Positions 26,195-35,902 of a stretch of 64,000 nt of DNA are shown one piece after another. The notes beneath the pieces are model-generated. The model saw only the letters and a list, made by a program, of their open reading frames with translations, did not search any database and had not been told where the DNA came from. The DNA lies in the NCBI RefSeq assembly GCF_900129555.1, contig NZ_FQWC01000011.1, positions 1 to 64,000 on the forward strand, written 5' to 3'. Each line of letters opens with the position of its first letter. The first letter of the stretch is position 1. Both the position numbers and the translations under genes were made by a program. Source of the stretch: Flavobacterium defluvii. Lineage in GTDB: Bacteria; Bacteroidota; Bacteroidia; Flavobacteriales; Flavobacteriaceae.

Positions 26195-27034
26195 ATGACA
26201 AAGTATAGTTCAAGATACGCATCAAGCCCAGAAGCCGTAAAAAAATATGATACACAGCAATTGAGAGACGAATTCTTAATTGATGATTTAATGCAGGAGG
26301 ATGAAATTGTATTGGTTTATTCTCACTACGACAGATACATTGCAGGATCTGCAGTTCCGGTAAAAGGAGATTTAACTCTTGAAACAATTGATCTGCTAAA
26401 AGCACCTTATTTTTTAGAAAGAAGAGAATTAGGTGTTATAAATGTTGGAGGAAGCGGTTCTGTAGTAGTAGAAGGAACAACTTATGAATTAGGTTTTAAA
26501 GATGCTTTATACATTGGAGCAGGAAATAAAGAAGTAATCTTTAAAAGTGCCGACAGTAAAAATCCGGCTAAATTCTACATAAATTCTGCACCGGCTCACA
26601 AATCTTACCCAACCGTAAAAGTAAGTTTAGCTGAAGCTAATAAATTACAATTGGGAACAATGGAAACGGCAAATCATCGTACAGTAAACCAAATGATTAT
26701 TGGAAGTGTGGTTACAACCTGCCAATTGCAGATGGGAATGACGGAATTGAAACCGGGAAGCGTTTGGAATACTATGCCGGCTCACGTACACGACCGCAGA
26801 ATGGAAGTGTATTTTTATTTAGATATTCCGGAAAATCAGGCAGTTTGTCATTTTATGGGACAGCCTCAGGAAACAAGACATATCTGGATGAACAATCATC
26901 AGGCAGTAATTTCTCCGCCTTGGTCAATTCACTCAGGTTCAGGAACCAGCAATTATACTTTTATCTGGGGAATGGCGGGTGAAAATCTGGATTACGGAGA
27001 TATGGATGTTTGTAAAATCACTGATTTAAGATAA
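26195..27034 (+). CDS. kduI: 5-dehydro-4-deoxy-D-glucuronate isomerase
   Basis: 279 aa, family length. It converts 5-keto-4-deoxyuronate, from unsaturated pectin fragments, to 3-deoxy-D-glycero-2,5-hexodiulosonate in the cytoplasm. The zinc ligands line up one residue off E. coli KduI: His197, His199 and Glu204 in PAHVHDRRMEVY, and His246 in PPWSIHSGSG. It is followed 4 bp later by kduD. Confidence 0.96.
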   Translation: MTKYSSRYASSPEAVKKYDTQQLRDEFLIDDLMQEDEIVLVYSHYDRYIAGSAVPVKGDLTLETIDLLKAPYFLERRELGVINVGGSGSVVVEGTTYELGFKDALYIGAGNKEVIFKSADSKNPAKFYINSAPAHKSYPTVKVSLAEANKLQLGTMETANHRTVNQMIIGSVVTTCQLQMGMTELKPGSVWNTMPAHVHDRRMEVYFYLDIPENQAVCHFMGQPQETRHIWMNNHQAVISPPWSIHSGSGTSNYTFIWGMAGENLDYGDMDVCKITDLR

Positions 27035-27038
27035 GAAA

Positions 27039-27830
27039 ATGACAAACTTATTTGATATAAAAGGAAAAGTAGCCCTTATCACAGGAAGTACACACGGACT
27101 TGGAATGGCAATGGCAAAAGGACTTGGACAAGCAGGAGCAACTATTGTAGTAAACGGAAATTCGTCTCAGGAAAAAATTGACAATGCTGTAGCGGAGTTA
27201 AAAAGCGAAGGAATTAATGCGGTTGGTTATAAATTTAATGTAACAGAAGAACAAGAAGTAAAAACAGCTGTTCAAAAAATTGAAAGCGAAGTTGGGCCAA
27301 TCGATATCTTGATCAACAATGCTGGAATTATTAAAAGAATTCCGCTTCTGGATATGGAAGTTTCCGATTTCAGAGAAGTTGTTGATATAGATTTGGTTAG
27401 TCCGTTTATCGTTTCTAAACATGTAGCCAAGGGAATGATAGAAAGAAGACAAGGAAAAATAATAAACATTTGCTCTATGATGAGTGAATTAGGAAGAAAT
27501 ACAGTTTCGGCATACGCTGCTGCAAAAGGAGGTTTAAAAATGCTGACTAAAAATATGGCAACAGAATGGGCAAAATACAATGTTCAGATTAACGGAATCG
27601 GTCCTGGCTATTTTGCTACGGAACAAACAAAACCCATTAGAGTTGACGGACATCCGTTTAATGATTTTATCATAAGCAGAACTCCAGCTGCAAAATGGGG
27701 AGATCCAAGTGATTTGGCCGGAGCGGCAATATTTTTATCATCCAAAGCAAGTGATTTTGTAAACGGTCACATTTTATATGTCGACGGTGGAATTCTTGCC
27801 ACAATTGGAAAACCTTCAAATGAAGAGTAA
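27039..27830 (+). CDS. kduD: 2-deoxy-D-gluconate 3-dehydrogenase (2-keto-3-deoxygluconate-forming SDR)
   Basis: 263-aa short-chain dehydrogenase. The cofactor loop is GSTHGLGMAMA (residues 16-26), then NNAG at 93-96, and the catalytic Ser146/Tyr159/Lys163 in SAYAAAKGG. The C-terminus reads ILYVDGGILATIG. It reduces the KduI product to 2-keto-3-deoxygluconate. The family also includes gluconate 5-dehydrogenases, but tight linkage to kduI settles the role. Confidence 0.93.
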   Translation: MTNLFDIKGKVALITGSTHGLGMAMAKGLGQAGATIVVNGNSSQEKIDNAVAELKSEGINAVGYKFNVTEEQEVKTAVQKIESEVGPIDILINNAGIIKRIPLLDMEVSDFREVVDIDLVSPFIVSKHVAKGMIERRQGKIINICSMMSELGRNTVSAYAAAKGGLKMLTKNMATEWAKYNVQINGIGPGYFATEQTKPIRVDGHPFNDFIISRTPAAKWGDPSDLAGAAIFLSSKASDFVNGHILYVDGGILATIGKPSNEE

Positions 27831-27854
27831 TTCTCAAAAAATATAAAAAAAGAC

Positions 27855-29261
27855 ATGAGCGCGAATCAGACATTCATACACGATAATTTTCTGTTGGAAA
27901 ATAAATATGCTGAAGAATTGTATCATACCTATTCTAAAAATCAGCCCATTATTGATTATCATAATCACTTAAATCCGCAGTTTATTGCCGAAGATAAGAT
28001 TTTTGATAACATTACAAATGTATGGATTAAAGGAGACCACTATAAATGGCGTGCCATGCGTACATTAGGAATCAACGAACAGTTTGTAACCGGAAATGGT
28101 TCGGACAAGGATAAATTTTTAAACTGGGCAAAAACAGTTCCGTATACAATGCGTAATCCTCTGTATCACTGGACACATTTAGAGTTAGCGCGCTATTTTG
28201 ATATTTATGATCTGCTGAATGAAAAAAATGCTGAGAAAATTTACATTGAAACTTCAGAAAAAATAAATTCCCAGGCTTATAGCACACAAAACCTTCTTAA
28301 AAAAGTAAACGCTGAATTGGTTTGTACTACCGAAGATCCGATCGATTCTTTAGAATTTCACCACAAAGTGAATAAAAATCCAATTGGATTTAAAATGAGT
28401 ACGGCTTTCAGACCTGATAAAGCCATCTTGATTTCTAATGATGGTTATAATGCATATCTGGACACATTAGGGGATGTGTCCGGAATTGCAATTAATACCT
28501 ATGCAGATTTACTTTCTGCATTAAGAGACAGGATTGAATTCTTTAATATAAATGGTTGTAAACTAAGTGATCACGGGTTAGATCAAATTTATTTTGAAGA
28601 ATTTACAGAATCTGAAATAAACGCAATTTTTAAAAAGAAAAGAGAAAACAGAGTTATAACATCAGATGAGGTTTTAAAATTCCAAAGTGCCGTTTTATTA
28701 TTCTTGTCAGAAACTTATCATGAATTTGGATGGGTGCAGCAATTCCATTTAGGAGCATTACGTAACAATAATGCCCGTATGCACAGAATCTTAGGGCCAG
28801 ATACAGGATGGGATTCTATTGGAGATTATCCTCAGGCCCAAAAATTGTCAGGATTTTTAAATGCTTTAGACAGCAAAGATAAATTGACAAAAACCATTAT
28901 TTACAATTTAAATCCGGCTGATAACGAAGTTATGGCAACGATGATTGGAAATTTTAACGATGGCAGCGTTCGTGGTAAAGTGCAATTGGGATCTGGCTGG
29001 TGGTTTTTAGATCAAAAAGACGGAATGACAAAGCAGTTAAACGCGCTTTCAAATATGGGATTAATCAGCTGTTTTGTTGGAATGCTGACAGATTCAAGAA
29101 GTTTTCTTTCATTCCCAAGACACGAATATTTCAGACGTATTTTATGTAATCTTTTGGGAGACGAAATCAAACGAGGAGAACTTCCAAATGATATGGAATG
29201 GATAGGAAAGTTAGTTGCCGACATTTCATATAACAACGCTAAAGAATATTTTAAATTTTAA
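27855..29261 (+). CDS. uxaC: Glucuronate/galacturonate isomerase
   Basis: 468 aa, amidohydrolase-like fold. DYHNHL (His36, His38) supplies the first metal-site motif. WKWRAMR-like HYKWRAMRTLGI, CTTEDPIDSLEFH and GCKLSDHGL are UxaC signature regions, and the C-terminal GWWFLDQKDGM and CFVGMLTDSRSF complete it. It converts D-galacturonate to tagaturonate, or glucuronate to fructuronate, in the cytoplasm. It lies 24 bp after kduD. Confidence 0.96.
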   Translation: MSANQTFIHDNFLLENKYAEELYHTYSKNQPIIDYHNHLNPQFIAEDKIFDNITNVWIKGDHYKWRAMRTLGINEQFVTGNGSDKDKFLNWAKTVPYTMRNPLYHWTHLELARYFDIYDLLNEKNAEKIYIETSEKINSQAYSTQNLLKKVNAELVCTTEDPIDSLEFHHKVNKNPIGFKMSTAFRPDKAILISNDGYNAYLDTLGDVSGIAINTYADLLSALRDRIEFFNINGCKLSDHGLDQIYFEEFTESEINAIFKKKRENRVITSDEVLKFQSAVLLFLSETYHEFGWVQQFHLGALRNNNARMHRILGPDTGWDSIGDYPQAQKLSGFLNALDSKDKLTKTIIYNLNPADNEVMATMIGNFNDGSVRGKVQLGSGWWFLDQKDGMTKQLNALSNMGLISCFVGMLTDSRSFLSFPRHEYFRRILCNLLGDEIKRGELPNDMEWIGKLVADISYNNAKEYFKF

Positions 29262-29274
29262 TTTTTTTTAACCA

Positions 29275-29414
29275 TTAAGGTATTAAGAAAATTAAGTTTT
29301 GGGTTTGAATAGTTACTTAATAATAAAAATATAATTAAGCTAGTAGGCTTAATAAACTTAACCTTTAATAGCAAAGAGAACATAAAGTAAGGCTTAATTT
29401 TCTTAACGCCTTAA
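29275..29414. repeat. 140-bp palindromic element inside the uronate operon
   Basis: TTAAGGTATTAAGAAAATTAAG (29275-29296) is inverted at 29393-29414 with 20 of 22 bases matching. An inner pair ATTAAGC/GCTTAAT (29334-29352) sits at the centre. It occupies nearly the whole uxaC-kdgK gap and could fold into one long hairpin. Confidence 0.75.
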
Positions 29415-29431
29415 AATTAAAAATATAAGAA

Positions 29432-30454
29432 ATGAGTAGAGTAGTTGCATTTGGAGAAATCATGTTGCGTTTATCAACAGAAAGACATTTACGTTTTTCG
29501 CAGTCTACGGCATTTGGTGCTACGTACGGAGGCGGAGAATTTAATGTATGTGTTTCGTTGGCCAATTATGGCGTAAATGCTAAATTTGTAACAAGATTAC
29601 CTCAAAACGAAATTGGTTTATCGGCATTAAAAGAAATCCGAAAAATGAATGTTGAGTCTAAAAATATAATTTACGGAGGAGAACGTTTAGGAATCTATTT
29701 TTTGGAAACCGGGGCTGGAACCCGCGGAAGTAATGTAGTTTACGATCGTGCACACAGCGCAATGGCAGCTATTGAAAAAGGACAAATAGATTGGGAAAAA
29801 GTTCTGGAAGGAGCTGAATGGTTTCACTGGAGCGGAATTACGCCTGCTATTTCTCAAACTGCCGCAGAGGCTTGTTTAGAAGCTATTAAAACGGCTCATA
29901 AACTTGGGATTAAAATTTCATGCGATTTAAATTACAGATCAAAACTTTGGCAGTACGGAAAAACGCCAAGCCAGGTAATGCCCGAAATGCTGCAATATTG
30001 CAATGTTATTTTAGGAGACATTGATACCGCTTATTTCATGTTAGGAATTCCAAAGGAAAATCCTAATTATCAGGATCAGAAATCACTTCCGGCTTTATAT
30101 ACAAAGTTGTTTGAATTAATTCCTAATTTAAAAATTGCTGCAACAACACTTCGCTATTCTGTTAGTGCTTCACATCAAAGAATAGGAGGCGTTCTATTTG
30201 ATGGAAAAGCCATTCACAGTGCTGCGCTAAAAGAAGTTACACCGGTTGTAGACAGAGTAGGGAGCGGAGATGCCTTTATGGGCGGATTAATTTACGGACT
30301 ATTAGAATATCAATACAACTACCAGAGAGCATTAGACTTTGCAGTGGCAGCCTGCTGTTTAAAACATACAATTGCTGGCGATTACAATCTGGTTACATTA
30401 AAAGAAGTTGAAAATATGATTGATGGTGATGGTTCTGCATTAGTATCAAGATAA
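29432..30454 (+). CDS. kdgK: 2-dehydro-3-deoxygluconokinase (PfkB family)
   Basis: 340 aa. PfkB signatures are present: GGGEFNVCVSLANYG near residue 31 and DRVGSGDAFMGGLIYGL near the C-terminus with the catalytic Asp. It phosphorylates 2-keto-3-deoxygluconate to KDPG. It lies 12 bp before the aldolase gene. The 170-bp gap from uxaC is filled by a palindromic repeat. Confidence 0.92.
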   Translation: MSRVVAFGEIMLRLSTERHLRFSQSTAFGATYGGGEFNVCVSLANYGVNAKFVTRLPQNEIGLSALKEIRKMNVESKNIIYGGERLGIYFLETGAGTRGSNVVYDRAHSAMAAIEKGQIDWEKVLEGAEWFHWSGITPAISQTAAEACLEAIKTAHKLGIKISCDLNYRSKLWQYGKTPSQVMPEMLQYCNVILGDIDTAYFMLGIPKENPNYQDQKSLPALYTKLFELIPNLKIAATTLRYSVSASHQRIGGVLFDGKAIHSAALKEVTPVVDRVGSGDAFMGGLIYGLLEYQYNYQRALDFAVAACCLKHTIAGDYNLVTLKEVENMIDGDGSALVSR

Positions 30455-30466
30455 TTAAATATAAAT

Positions 30467-31135
30467 ATGGCAAAATATTCAAGAATAGAAGTTGCAGAGA
30501 CGATGAAAGATAACGGGATGGTGCCGTTATTTTTTCATTCGGATATTGAATTGAGTAAAAAAGTTTTAAAAGCTTGTTACGATGGCGGTTCCAGATTAAT
30601 GGAATTTACAAGCAGAGGTGACTTTGCACATGAAGTCTTCGGAGCTTTAAACAAATATGCTTTAGCAGAACTTCCGGGAATGATCTTAGGAGTTGGTTCT
30701 GTAACCGACGCCGCTTCGGCTTCATTATACATGAGTTTAGGAGCAAATTTTATTGTAACTCCGGTTTTTAGAGAAGATATAGCAATTGCCTGCAATCGTC
30801 GAAAAGTCCTTTGGTCGCCGGGCTGCGGAACGCTTACAGAAATTGCAAGAGCAGAAGAATTAGGCTGTGAAATCGTAAAATTATTTCCAGCAGACATTTA
30901 CGGCCCAGAATTTATAAAAGCCATAAAAGGTCCTTGTCCGTGGACAAACATTATGCCTACAGGCGGTGTTTATCCAACTGAAGAAAGTTTAAGTTCATGG
31001 CTTAACGCCGGAGCAACTTGTGTTGGTTTAGGATCGCAATTAATTTCAAAAGATATATTAGAAAAGAAAGATTTCGACGGTTTAACTGCTAAAGTTCGTC
31101 AGGTTCTTGATATTATAAAAAATATAAGAAAATAA
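30467..31135 (+). CDS. eda: KDPG/KHG aldolase
   Basis: 222 aa class I aldolase. Glu46 in MEFTSRG and the Schiff-base Lys138 in EIVKLFPADIYGP match Eda residues, and PTGGV binds phosphate. It splits KDPG to pyruvate and glyceraldehyde-3-phosphate, ending the uronate route. It follows kdgK directly. A hairpin (AATAAGGA/TCCTTATT, 31135-31163) overlaps the stop codon. Confidence 0.95.
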   Translation: MAKYSRIEVAETMKDNGMVPLFFHSDIELSKKVLKACYDGGSRLMEFTSRGDFAHEVFGALNKYALAELPGMILGVGSVTDAASASLYMSLGANFIVTPVFREDIAIACNRRKVLWSPGCGTLTEIARAEELGCEIVKLFPADIYGPEFIKAIKGPCPWTNIMPTGGVYPTEESLSSWLNAGATCVGLGSQLISKDILEKKDFDGLTAKVRQVLDIIKNIRK

Positions 31136-31163
31136 ATAAGGAGTAATCATGCCAATCCTTATT
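31135..31163 (+). terminator. Hairpin after eda (possible partial terminator)
   Basis: AATAAGGA ... TCCTTATT forms an 8-bp stem with a 13-nt loop, followed after 8 nt by a T8 run. The distance to the T run is longer than in classical terminators, so read-through into uxaB is likely. Confidence 0.45.
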
Positions 31164-31346
31164 TAGATGCGTTTTTTTTAGATTTTAGAGATTGTAATTG
31201 AGCATTACGCTTGGAAAAATACATCTTGTGACTCCTCACAGCAAGATCTGTTTAATCATGGGTGTAATGTTTCTTTTACAATGTTATAAAGTTGATCAAT
31301 AAGGTGTTAAGTGGTTATTTATAAACACTTTAAGTTAAAAATTAAA

Positions 31347-32795
31347 ATGGAAAAAATTAACAGATCAAATTCAGAGTTTTCAAACAGACTGCCAATTAAA
31401 ATTATTCAATTTGGAGAAGGTAATTTCTTAAGAGCTTTTGTAGAATATGCAATTCAGAAATTAAACCAAAAAGCAGATTTTAATGCCGGAATTGCTGTTG
31501 TTCAGCCTATTGATAAAGGGCTGGTGAATATGATCAATGCACAGGACGGATTGTACACTTTGTTTATGAAAGGTGTAAAAAAAGGTGAAGAAATTCAGGA
31601 AAAAGAATTGATTACCAATATTGTAAAAGCAGTTGATCCTTATGCTTCTTTTCAGGAATATTTATCTTTAGCAAAAGAAGATGAACTGGCTTTTATTATA
31701 TCAAATACAACTGAAGCCGGAATTGAATACATTGCTTCAGACCTTCCTACCATGCAGCCTCCTGTATCTTTTCCTGCAAAGTTAACGGTACTTTTACATG
31801 AAAGATTTAAACATTTTAATGGTGCAGCTGAAAAAGGATTAACGATTATTCCTTGTGAGTTAATTAATTATAATTCAGATACTTTAAAAGAAGTTATTTT
31901 AAAATATTGTACAGACTGGAAATTAGATCAGGAATTCGTTTCATGGGTTCTAAACAGCTGTTCATTCCATAATACACTAGTTGACAGAATTGTACCAGGA
32001 TATCCAAAAGATCAAATCGAAGAATATAATAGTCAGCTAGATTATAAAGATGATTTGATTGTAAGTGCCGAAACTTTCTTTTTATGGGTTATTGAAGGTG
32101 ATGACGAACTGAAAGCAAAACTTCCGTTTGAAAAAACGGATCTTGATGTAAAAATCGTAGACGATATGCAGCCTTACAGAACACTTAAGGTTAGAATTTT
32201 AAATGGAGCACATACTGCAATGGTGCCATTCTCATTACTATACGGAAACGAAACCGTAAAAGAAACCGTTGACAATCCATTTACGGGAGAATTTATTAAC
32301 AAAGCCATTTTTGAAGAAATCAATGAAACCTTAAATATGGATAAAGAGGAACTCGCAAGTTTCTCTGAAGAAATTTTAGACCGTTTCAGAAACCCTTTTA
32401 TTAAACACTTATTGTCATCAATTGCTTTAAACTCTATTTCAAAATTTAAAGTTCGTGTTTTACCAAGTTTAACAGGATATGTAAAAATTCACCAAAAACT
32501 TCCGGTTCATTTAACTTTTGCTTTTGCGGCACTAATTCGTTTTTACAAAGGAACCTGGAACGGACAGAATCTTCCGGTAAACGACAGTGAAGATATCGTT
32601 GCATTTTTTGATGGTTTATGGACATCAGATGATTTTGAAAAAATAGCAAGACTTACTCTGCAGAACAAAAGTTTTTGGGATGAAGATTTAACAGAAATTC
32701 CTTCATTAACAAATGCAATTGCAATTGCTTTGGAAGAAATCGATGCAAATGGCATTGAAGCAGGTTTTGCAAAATTTCAGGAAAGAATAAAATAA
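31347..32795 (+). CDS. uxaB: Tagaturonate reductase
   Basis: 482 aa when begun at ATG 31347 (MEKINRSNSEFSNRL), which suits the family better than the GTG at 31311. The Rossmann start reads IKIIQFGEGNFLRAF, and KVRILNGAHTAMVPF is the mannitol-dehydrogenase-superfamily motif. It reduces tagaturonate to altronate with NADH. Paired with uxaA 34 bp downstream. A 211-bp gap with two small hairpins separates it from eda, so it may have its own start. Confidence 0.93.
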   Translation: MEKINRSNSEFSNRLPIKIIQFGEGNFLRAFVEYAIQKLNQKADFNAGIAVVQPIDKGLVNMINAQDGLYTLFMKGVKKGEEIQEKELITNIVKAVDPYASFQEYLSLAKEDELAFIISNTTEAGIEYIASDLPTMQPPVSFPAKLTVLLHERFKHFNGAAEKGLTIIPCELINYNSDTLKEVILKYCTDWKLDQEFVSWVLNSCSFHNTLVDRIVPGYPKDQIEEYNSQLDYKDDLIVSAETFFLWVIEGDDELKAKLPFEKTDLDVKIVDDMQPYRTLKVRILNGAHTAMVPFSLLYGNETVKETVDNPFTGEFINKAIFEEINETLNMDKEELASFSEEILDRFRNPFIKHLLSSIALNSISKFKVRVLPSLTGYVKIHQKLPVHLTFAFAALIRFYKGTWNGQNLPVNDSEDIVAFFDGLWTSDDFEKIARLTLQNKSFWDEDLTEIPSLTNAIAIALEEIDANGIEAGFAKFQERIK

Positions 32796-32829
32796 AAAGA
32801 AAACAAAAAGAGCAAAAAGAACACGGATT

Positions 32830-34452
32830 ATGGCAGTGCAGAAAAAATTAATAAAAGTTCATCCAACAGACAATGTTGCGGTTGCTTTGGTGGATCTTAC
32901 AGCTGGTGAAGTGATTGATTTCGAAAGAGAATCAGTTACAATTGAGACAGATGTAAAAATGAAACATAAGATTGCAATGATTCCTTTTAATGCAGGAGAC
33001 CGAATCATGATGTACGGAGTTTTGGTGGGTAAAGCAAGTGCAAGAATCGAAAGAGGAGGATTGCTTTCTACTGCCAATGTGAAACACGAAAGTGATAAAG
33101 TTACAGGCAAAACAGAAACAATTGGCTGGACAGCTCCTAATATCGATAAATGGAAAGACAGAACATGGCAGGGTTATCACAGAGAAGATGGACAGGTTGG
33201 AACTGAAAACGTTTGGTTATTCTTTCCGTTAGTATTTTGTGAAAACAGAAATATCGAAATCTTAAAAGATATTTTTGAAAAAGAATTGATGAAACCAAAA
33301 GAAAACGATTATCAATTGTTATTACGTTCTTTGGTAAAATCAGAAACTGGCGGAGCAGGAAATCAGGAAGCTTCAAACAATGCTAATTTATTCAATAATA
33401 TTCAGGTAAAATTTATTACTCACCAAGGCGGCTGCGGCGGAATTCGTCAGGATTCTCATAGTCTGGCTAAACTTTTGGCGGGTTATGTAAACAATCCCAA
33501 CGTTGCAGGAGCAACAGTTTTAAGTTTAGGATGCCAGAATCTTCAAATTTCGATTTTTAAAGAGGCTTTAGATGCTATAAATCCAAATAGTAAAAAACCG
33601 GTTTTGATTTACGATCAACAGTCAATAGGAACAATTGAAACAATGCTGAATAGTGTTGTAAAAGATACTTTTGAAGCGATTAAAAAAGCAAACGAAATAA
33701 AAAGAGAGCCTGCACCATTATCTAAACTTAAAATTGGCTTAGAATGTGGTGGTTCTGACGGATTCTCTGGAATTTCTGCAAATCCGACTTTAGGTGTAAC
33801 TTCAGATTTATTGGCTGCTTTAGGCGGAACAACCATTCTTTCTGAATTCCCTGAATTATGTGGTGTTGAGCAGGAATTAGTAAACAGATGTGTTGAAGAC
33901 GAAAGCGGAAAACGTTTCTTAGACTTAATGCAATGGTACGAAAAAACAGTTGTAGATGCTGGTTCAGGATTTGATATGAATCCATCTCCGGGTAATATTA
34001 AAGACGGTTTAATTACCGATGCAATGAAATCTGCCGGAGCAGCTAAAAAAGGCGGAACTTCGCCAATTACAGGAGTTTTTGATTATGGAGAATATATCAC
34101 AAAACCAGGTTTAACTTTACTTTGTACTCCGGGAAATGATGTAGAATGTACAACAGCAATGGTAGGTTCCGGAGCAAATATGGTATTATTTACAACAGGT
34201 TTAGGAACACCAACAGGAAACCCAATTGCGCCGGTTGTTAAAATTTCTTCTAACACGCAGTTAGCAAACAAAATGTCGGATATCATCGATATTGATACAG
34301 GAGGAATCATTACCGGAGAAAAAACAATTGATGAAATGGCAGATGAAATGTTAGAATTTATTATTGATGTAGCCAGCGGAACAATCAAAACCAAAGCAGC
34401 ATTATTGAATCAAAATGACTTTATTCCTTGGAAAAGAGGAGTATCGCTTTAA
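32830..34452 (+). CDS. uxaA: Altronate dehydratase
   Basis: 540 aa, with an N-terminal SAF domain (residues ~1-95: VHPTDNVAVALVDLTAGEV) fused to the UxaA catalytic domain (GYHREDGQVGTENVW; THQGGCGGIRQDS; GLECGGSDGFSGISANP; TPGNDVECTTAMVGSGANM). Conserved Cys residues fit the iron-dependent dehydratase family. It converts altronate to 2-keto-3-deoxygluconate. It is the last gene before a strong terminator. Confidence 0.95.
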   Translation: MAVQKKLIKVHPTDNVAVALVDLTAGEVIDFERESVTIETDVKMKHKIAMIPFNAGDRIMMYGVLVGKASARIERGGLLSTANVKHESDKVTGKTETIGWTAPNIDKWKDRTWQGYHREDGQVGTENVWLFFPLVFCENRNIEILKDIFEKELMKPKENDYQLLLRSLVKSETGGAGNQEASNNANLFNNIQVKFITHQGGCGGIRQDSHSLAKLLAGYVNNPNVAGATVLSLGCQNLQISIFKEALDAINPNSKKPVLIYDQQSIGTIETMLNSVVKDTFEAIKKANEIKREPAPLSKLKIGLECGGSDGFSGISANPTLGVTSDLLAALGGTTILSEFPELCGVEQELVNRCVEDESGKRFLDLMQWYEKTVVDAGSGFDMNPSPGNIKDGLITDAMKSAGAAKKGGTSPITGVFDYGEYITKPGLTLLCTPGNDVECTTAMVGSGANMVLFTTGLGTPTGNPIAPVVKISSNTQLANKMSDIIDIDTGGIITGEKTIDEMADEMLEFIIDVASGTIKTKAALLNQNDFIPWKRGVSL

Positions 34453-34504
34453 TTTTTTAGGTACAAAGTTGCAGAGATACAAAGTGACAAAGGTTTATAT
34501 TTAG

Positions 34505-34532
34505 AGACGCACAGTAGTGCGTCTTTTTTTTT
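34505..34532 (+). terminator. Rho-independent terminator after uxaA
   Basis: AGACGCAC-AGTA-GTGCGTCT is a perfect 8-bp stem with a T9+ run, about 50 nt after the uxaA stop. Confidence 0.9.
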
Positions 34533-34673
34533 ATTTTTAAACCATATAAGTGATATAAGTTCATTTTTGATTATATGCATACAACAAAAAAATGCAGCTT
34601 TTATTGAGCTGTGTTTTTGTTAGATAAAGCAAACTTAAATTTACTTACATAATTTATATGGTTTATTTTTTAT

Positions 34674-35702
34674 CTAGAAATTGGTTCTCGATGATGATTT
34701 ACGAATATGTAATTCTGGAGCAAGAACAACCTTTTTTTCTATTTTGATGGTATCTGTTTTATCTACTTGTTCTAAGAAAACACGAGCTGACATTTTGCCC
34801 ATTTCAAGCGGAGACTGATCTACAGAAGTAATCGATAATTCCATAAATTTCGTAAATGGTTCGTTACTAAAACCAGCCACACAAAACTCATTGGGAATAC
34901 TGATGTTTCTTTCTTTTAATTCCTGAATGGCTCCTAATGCAGCAAAATCACTTGCAGAAAATAGGGCATCAGGCGGCGTTTCTAGCTGCAGAAGTTTGTC
35001 TACAGCTTCTTTTCCGGCTTCGACACTACTTTTAGTATAAATAACATATTCTTCATTAAAATCAATTCCGTGATCCAGCAAAGCCTGTTTATAGCCTAAA
35101 AACCTGTTTTTGAATATTTCAAGAGACTGGTCTCCGGAAAAATGTGCAATCTTTCTACAGCCTTCATTAATTAAATGTTTGGTAGTAATATATCCGCCCC
35201 TAAAATCATTTATGGTTACAGAACTCACACCTTCAATATGTTTGCTTCTGTCAAAAAATATCAGCGGAACATTCTTTTGCAGTACATATTGAAAAGCGCC
35301 GTCATTTTCGTCGGTTACATCAGTTACAGACATTAAAATTCCGTCAACCTGAGCATCAATTAAAGTATATAGATTTTCATTTTCTCTTTTTTTACTCTCA
35401 TGTGTCTGACAAATAATTACTTGATAACCATGAGGATGCAGTTCTTCTTCAATTCCTCTGATGACAGAGGCGAAAAAGTTACTGTCGATACGCGGAACAA
35501 TTACTCCAATATTATTACTACGACCACTTTTTAAGGCTAAAGCAAGTTTGTTTTGCTTGTAGTTCATTGAGGCAGCAGTTTTTATAACCAACTCACGAGT
35601 ACTTTCTTTTATCTTCGGGTTGTTATTCAACGCTCTGGAAACAGTAGCTGCAGTGATATTTAGTTTTTCGGCAATATCATAAATGGTTACTTTTTCGCTC
35701 AT
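34674..35702 (-). CDS. LacI-family regulator of the uronate/pectin locus
   Basis: 342 aa. N-terminal LacI helix-turn-helix: VTIYDIAEKLNITAATVSRALNNNPKIKESTR (residues 3-34), then hinge NYKQNKLALALKSGRSNNIGVIVP and a periplasmic-binding-protein-like effector domain to the C-terminus. It most likely binds the TGYAATCGATTACA sites at 24404, 26168, 35934 and 35770. The first three overlap transcript starts, so it should repress until a uronate or KDG-type inducer binds. It lies between catabolic genes (left) and depolymerases (right). It is analogous in role to KdgR; effector unknown. Confidence 0.9.
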   Translation of the reverse strand: MSEKVTIYDIAEKLNITAATVSRALNNNPKIKESTRELVIKTAASMNYKQNKLALALKSGRSNNIGVIVPRIDSNFFASVIRGIEEELHPHGYQVIICQTHESKKRENENLYTLIDAQVDGILMSVTDVTDENDGAFQYVLQKNVPLIFFDRSKHIEGVSSVTINDFRGGYITTKHLINEGCRKIAHFSGDQSLEIFKNRFLGYKQALLDHGIDFNEEYVIYTKSSVEAGKEAVDKLLQLETPPDALFSASDFAALGAIQELKERNISIPNEFCVAGFSNEPFTKFMELSITSVDQSPLEMGKMSARVFLEQVDKTDTIKIEKKVVLAPELHIRKSSSRTNF

Positions 35703-35733
35703 TAAAAAGGGGTTTACAAGTTAAATTCTATGA

Positions 35734-35783
35734 CAAAAATACATTTTTTTTATATAATCTAATATTTAATGTTATCGATTACC
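35734..35783 (-). promoter_or_regulatory. LacI-family gene promoter and upstream operator variant
   Basis: On the minus strand TATTTTTG (35741-35734) is a TAnnTTTG element ~32 nt before the regulator ATG. The operator variant GGTAATCGATAACA (35783-35770) lies about 28 nt upstream of it, overlapping the expected -33 region. This position suggests autoregulation. Confidence 0.65.
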
Positions 35784-35902
35784 ATAACGAATTACTATAA
35801 CGTTTTATATTCTACAATGATAATAAATTATAATAATTTTTGCATTAAATGTAATTATAATTATTAATAGAAATTAAAAACACAATTTATTTCTAAATAA
35901 AT

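Noticed and set aside
34453..34673. Regulatory RNA or riboswitch after uxaA
   Set aside because: Only a simple terminator and a TACAAAGT-type direct repeat are seen; there is no aptamer-like structure.
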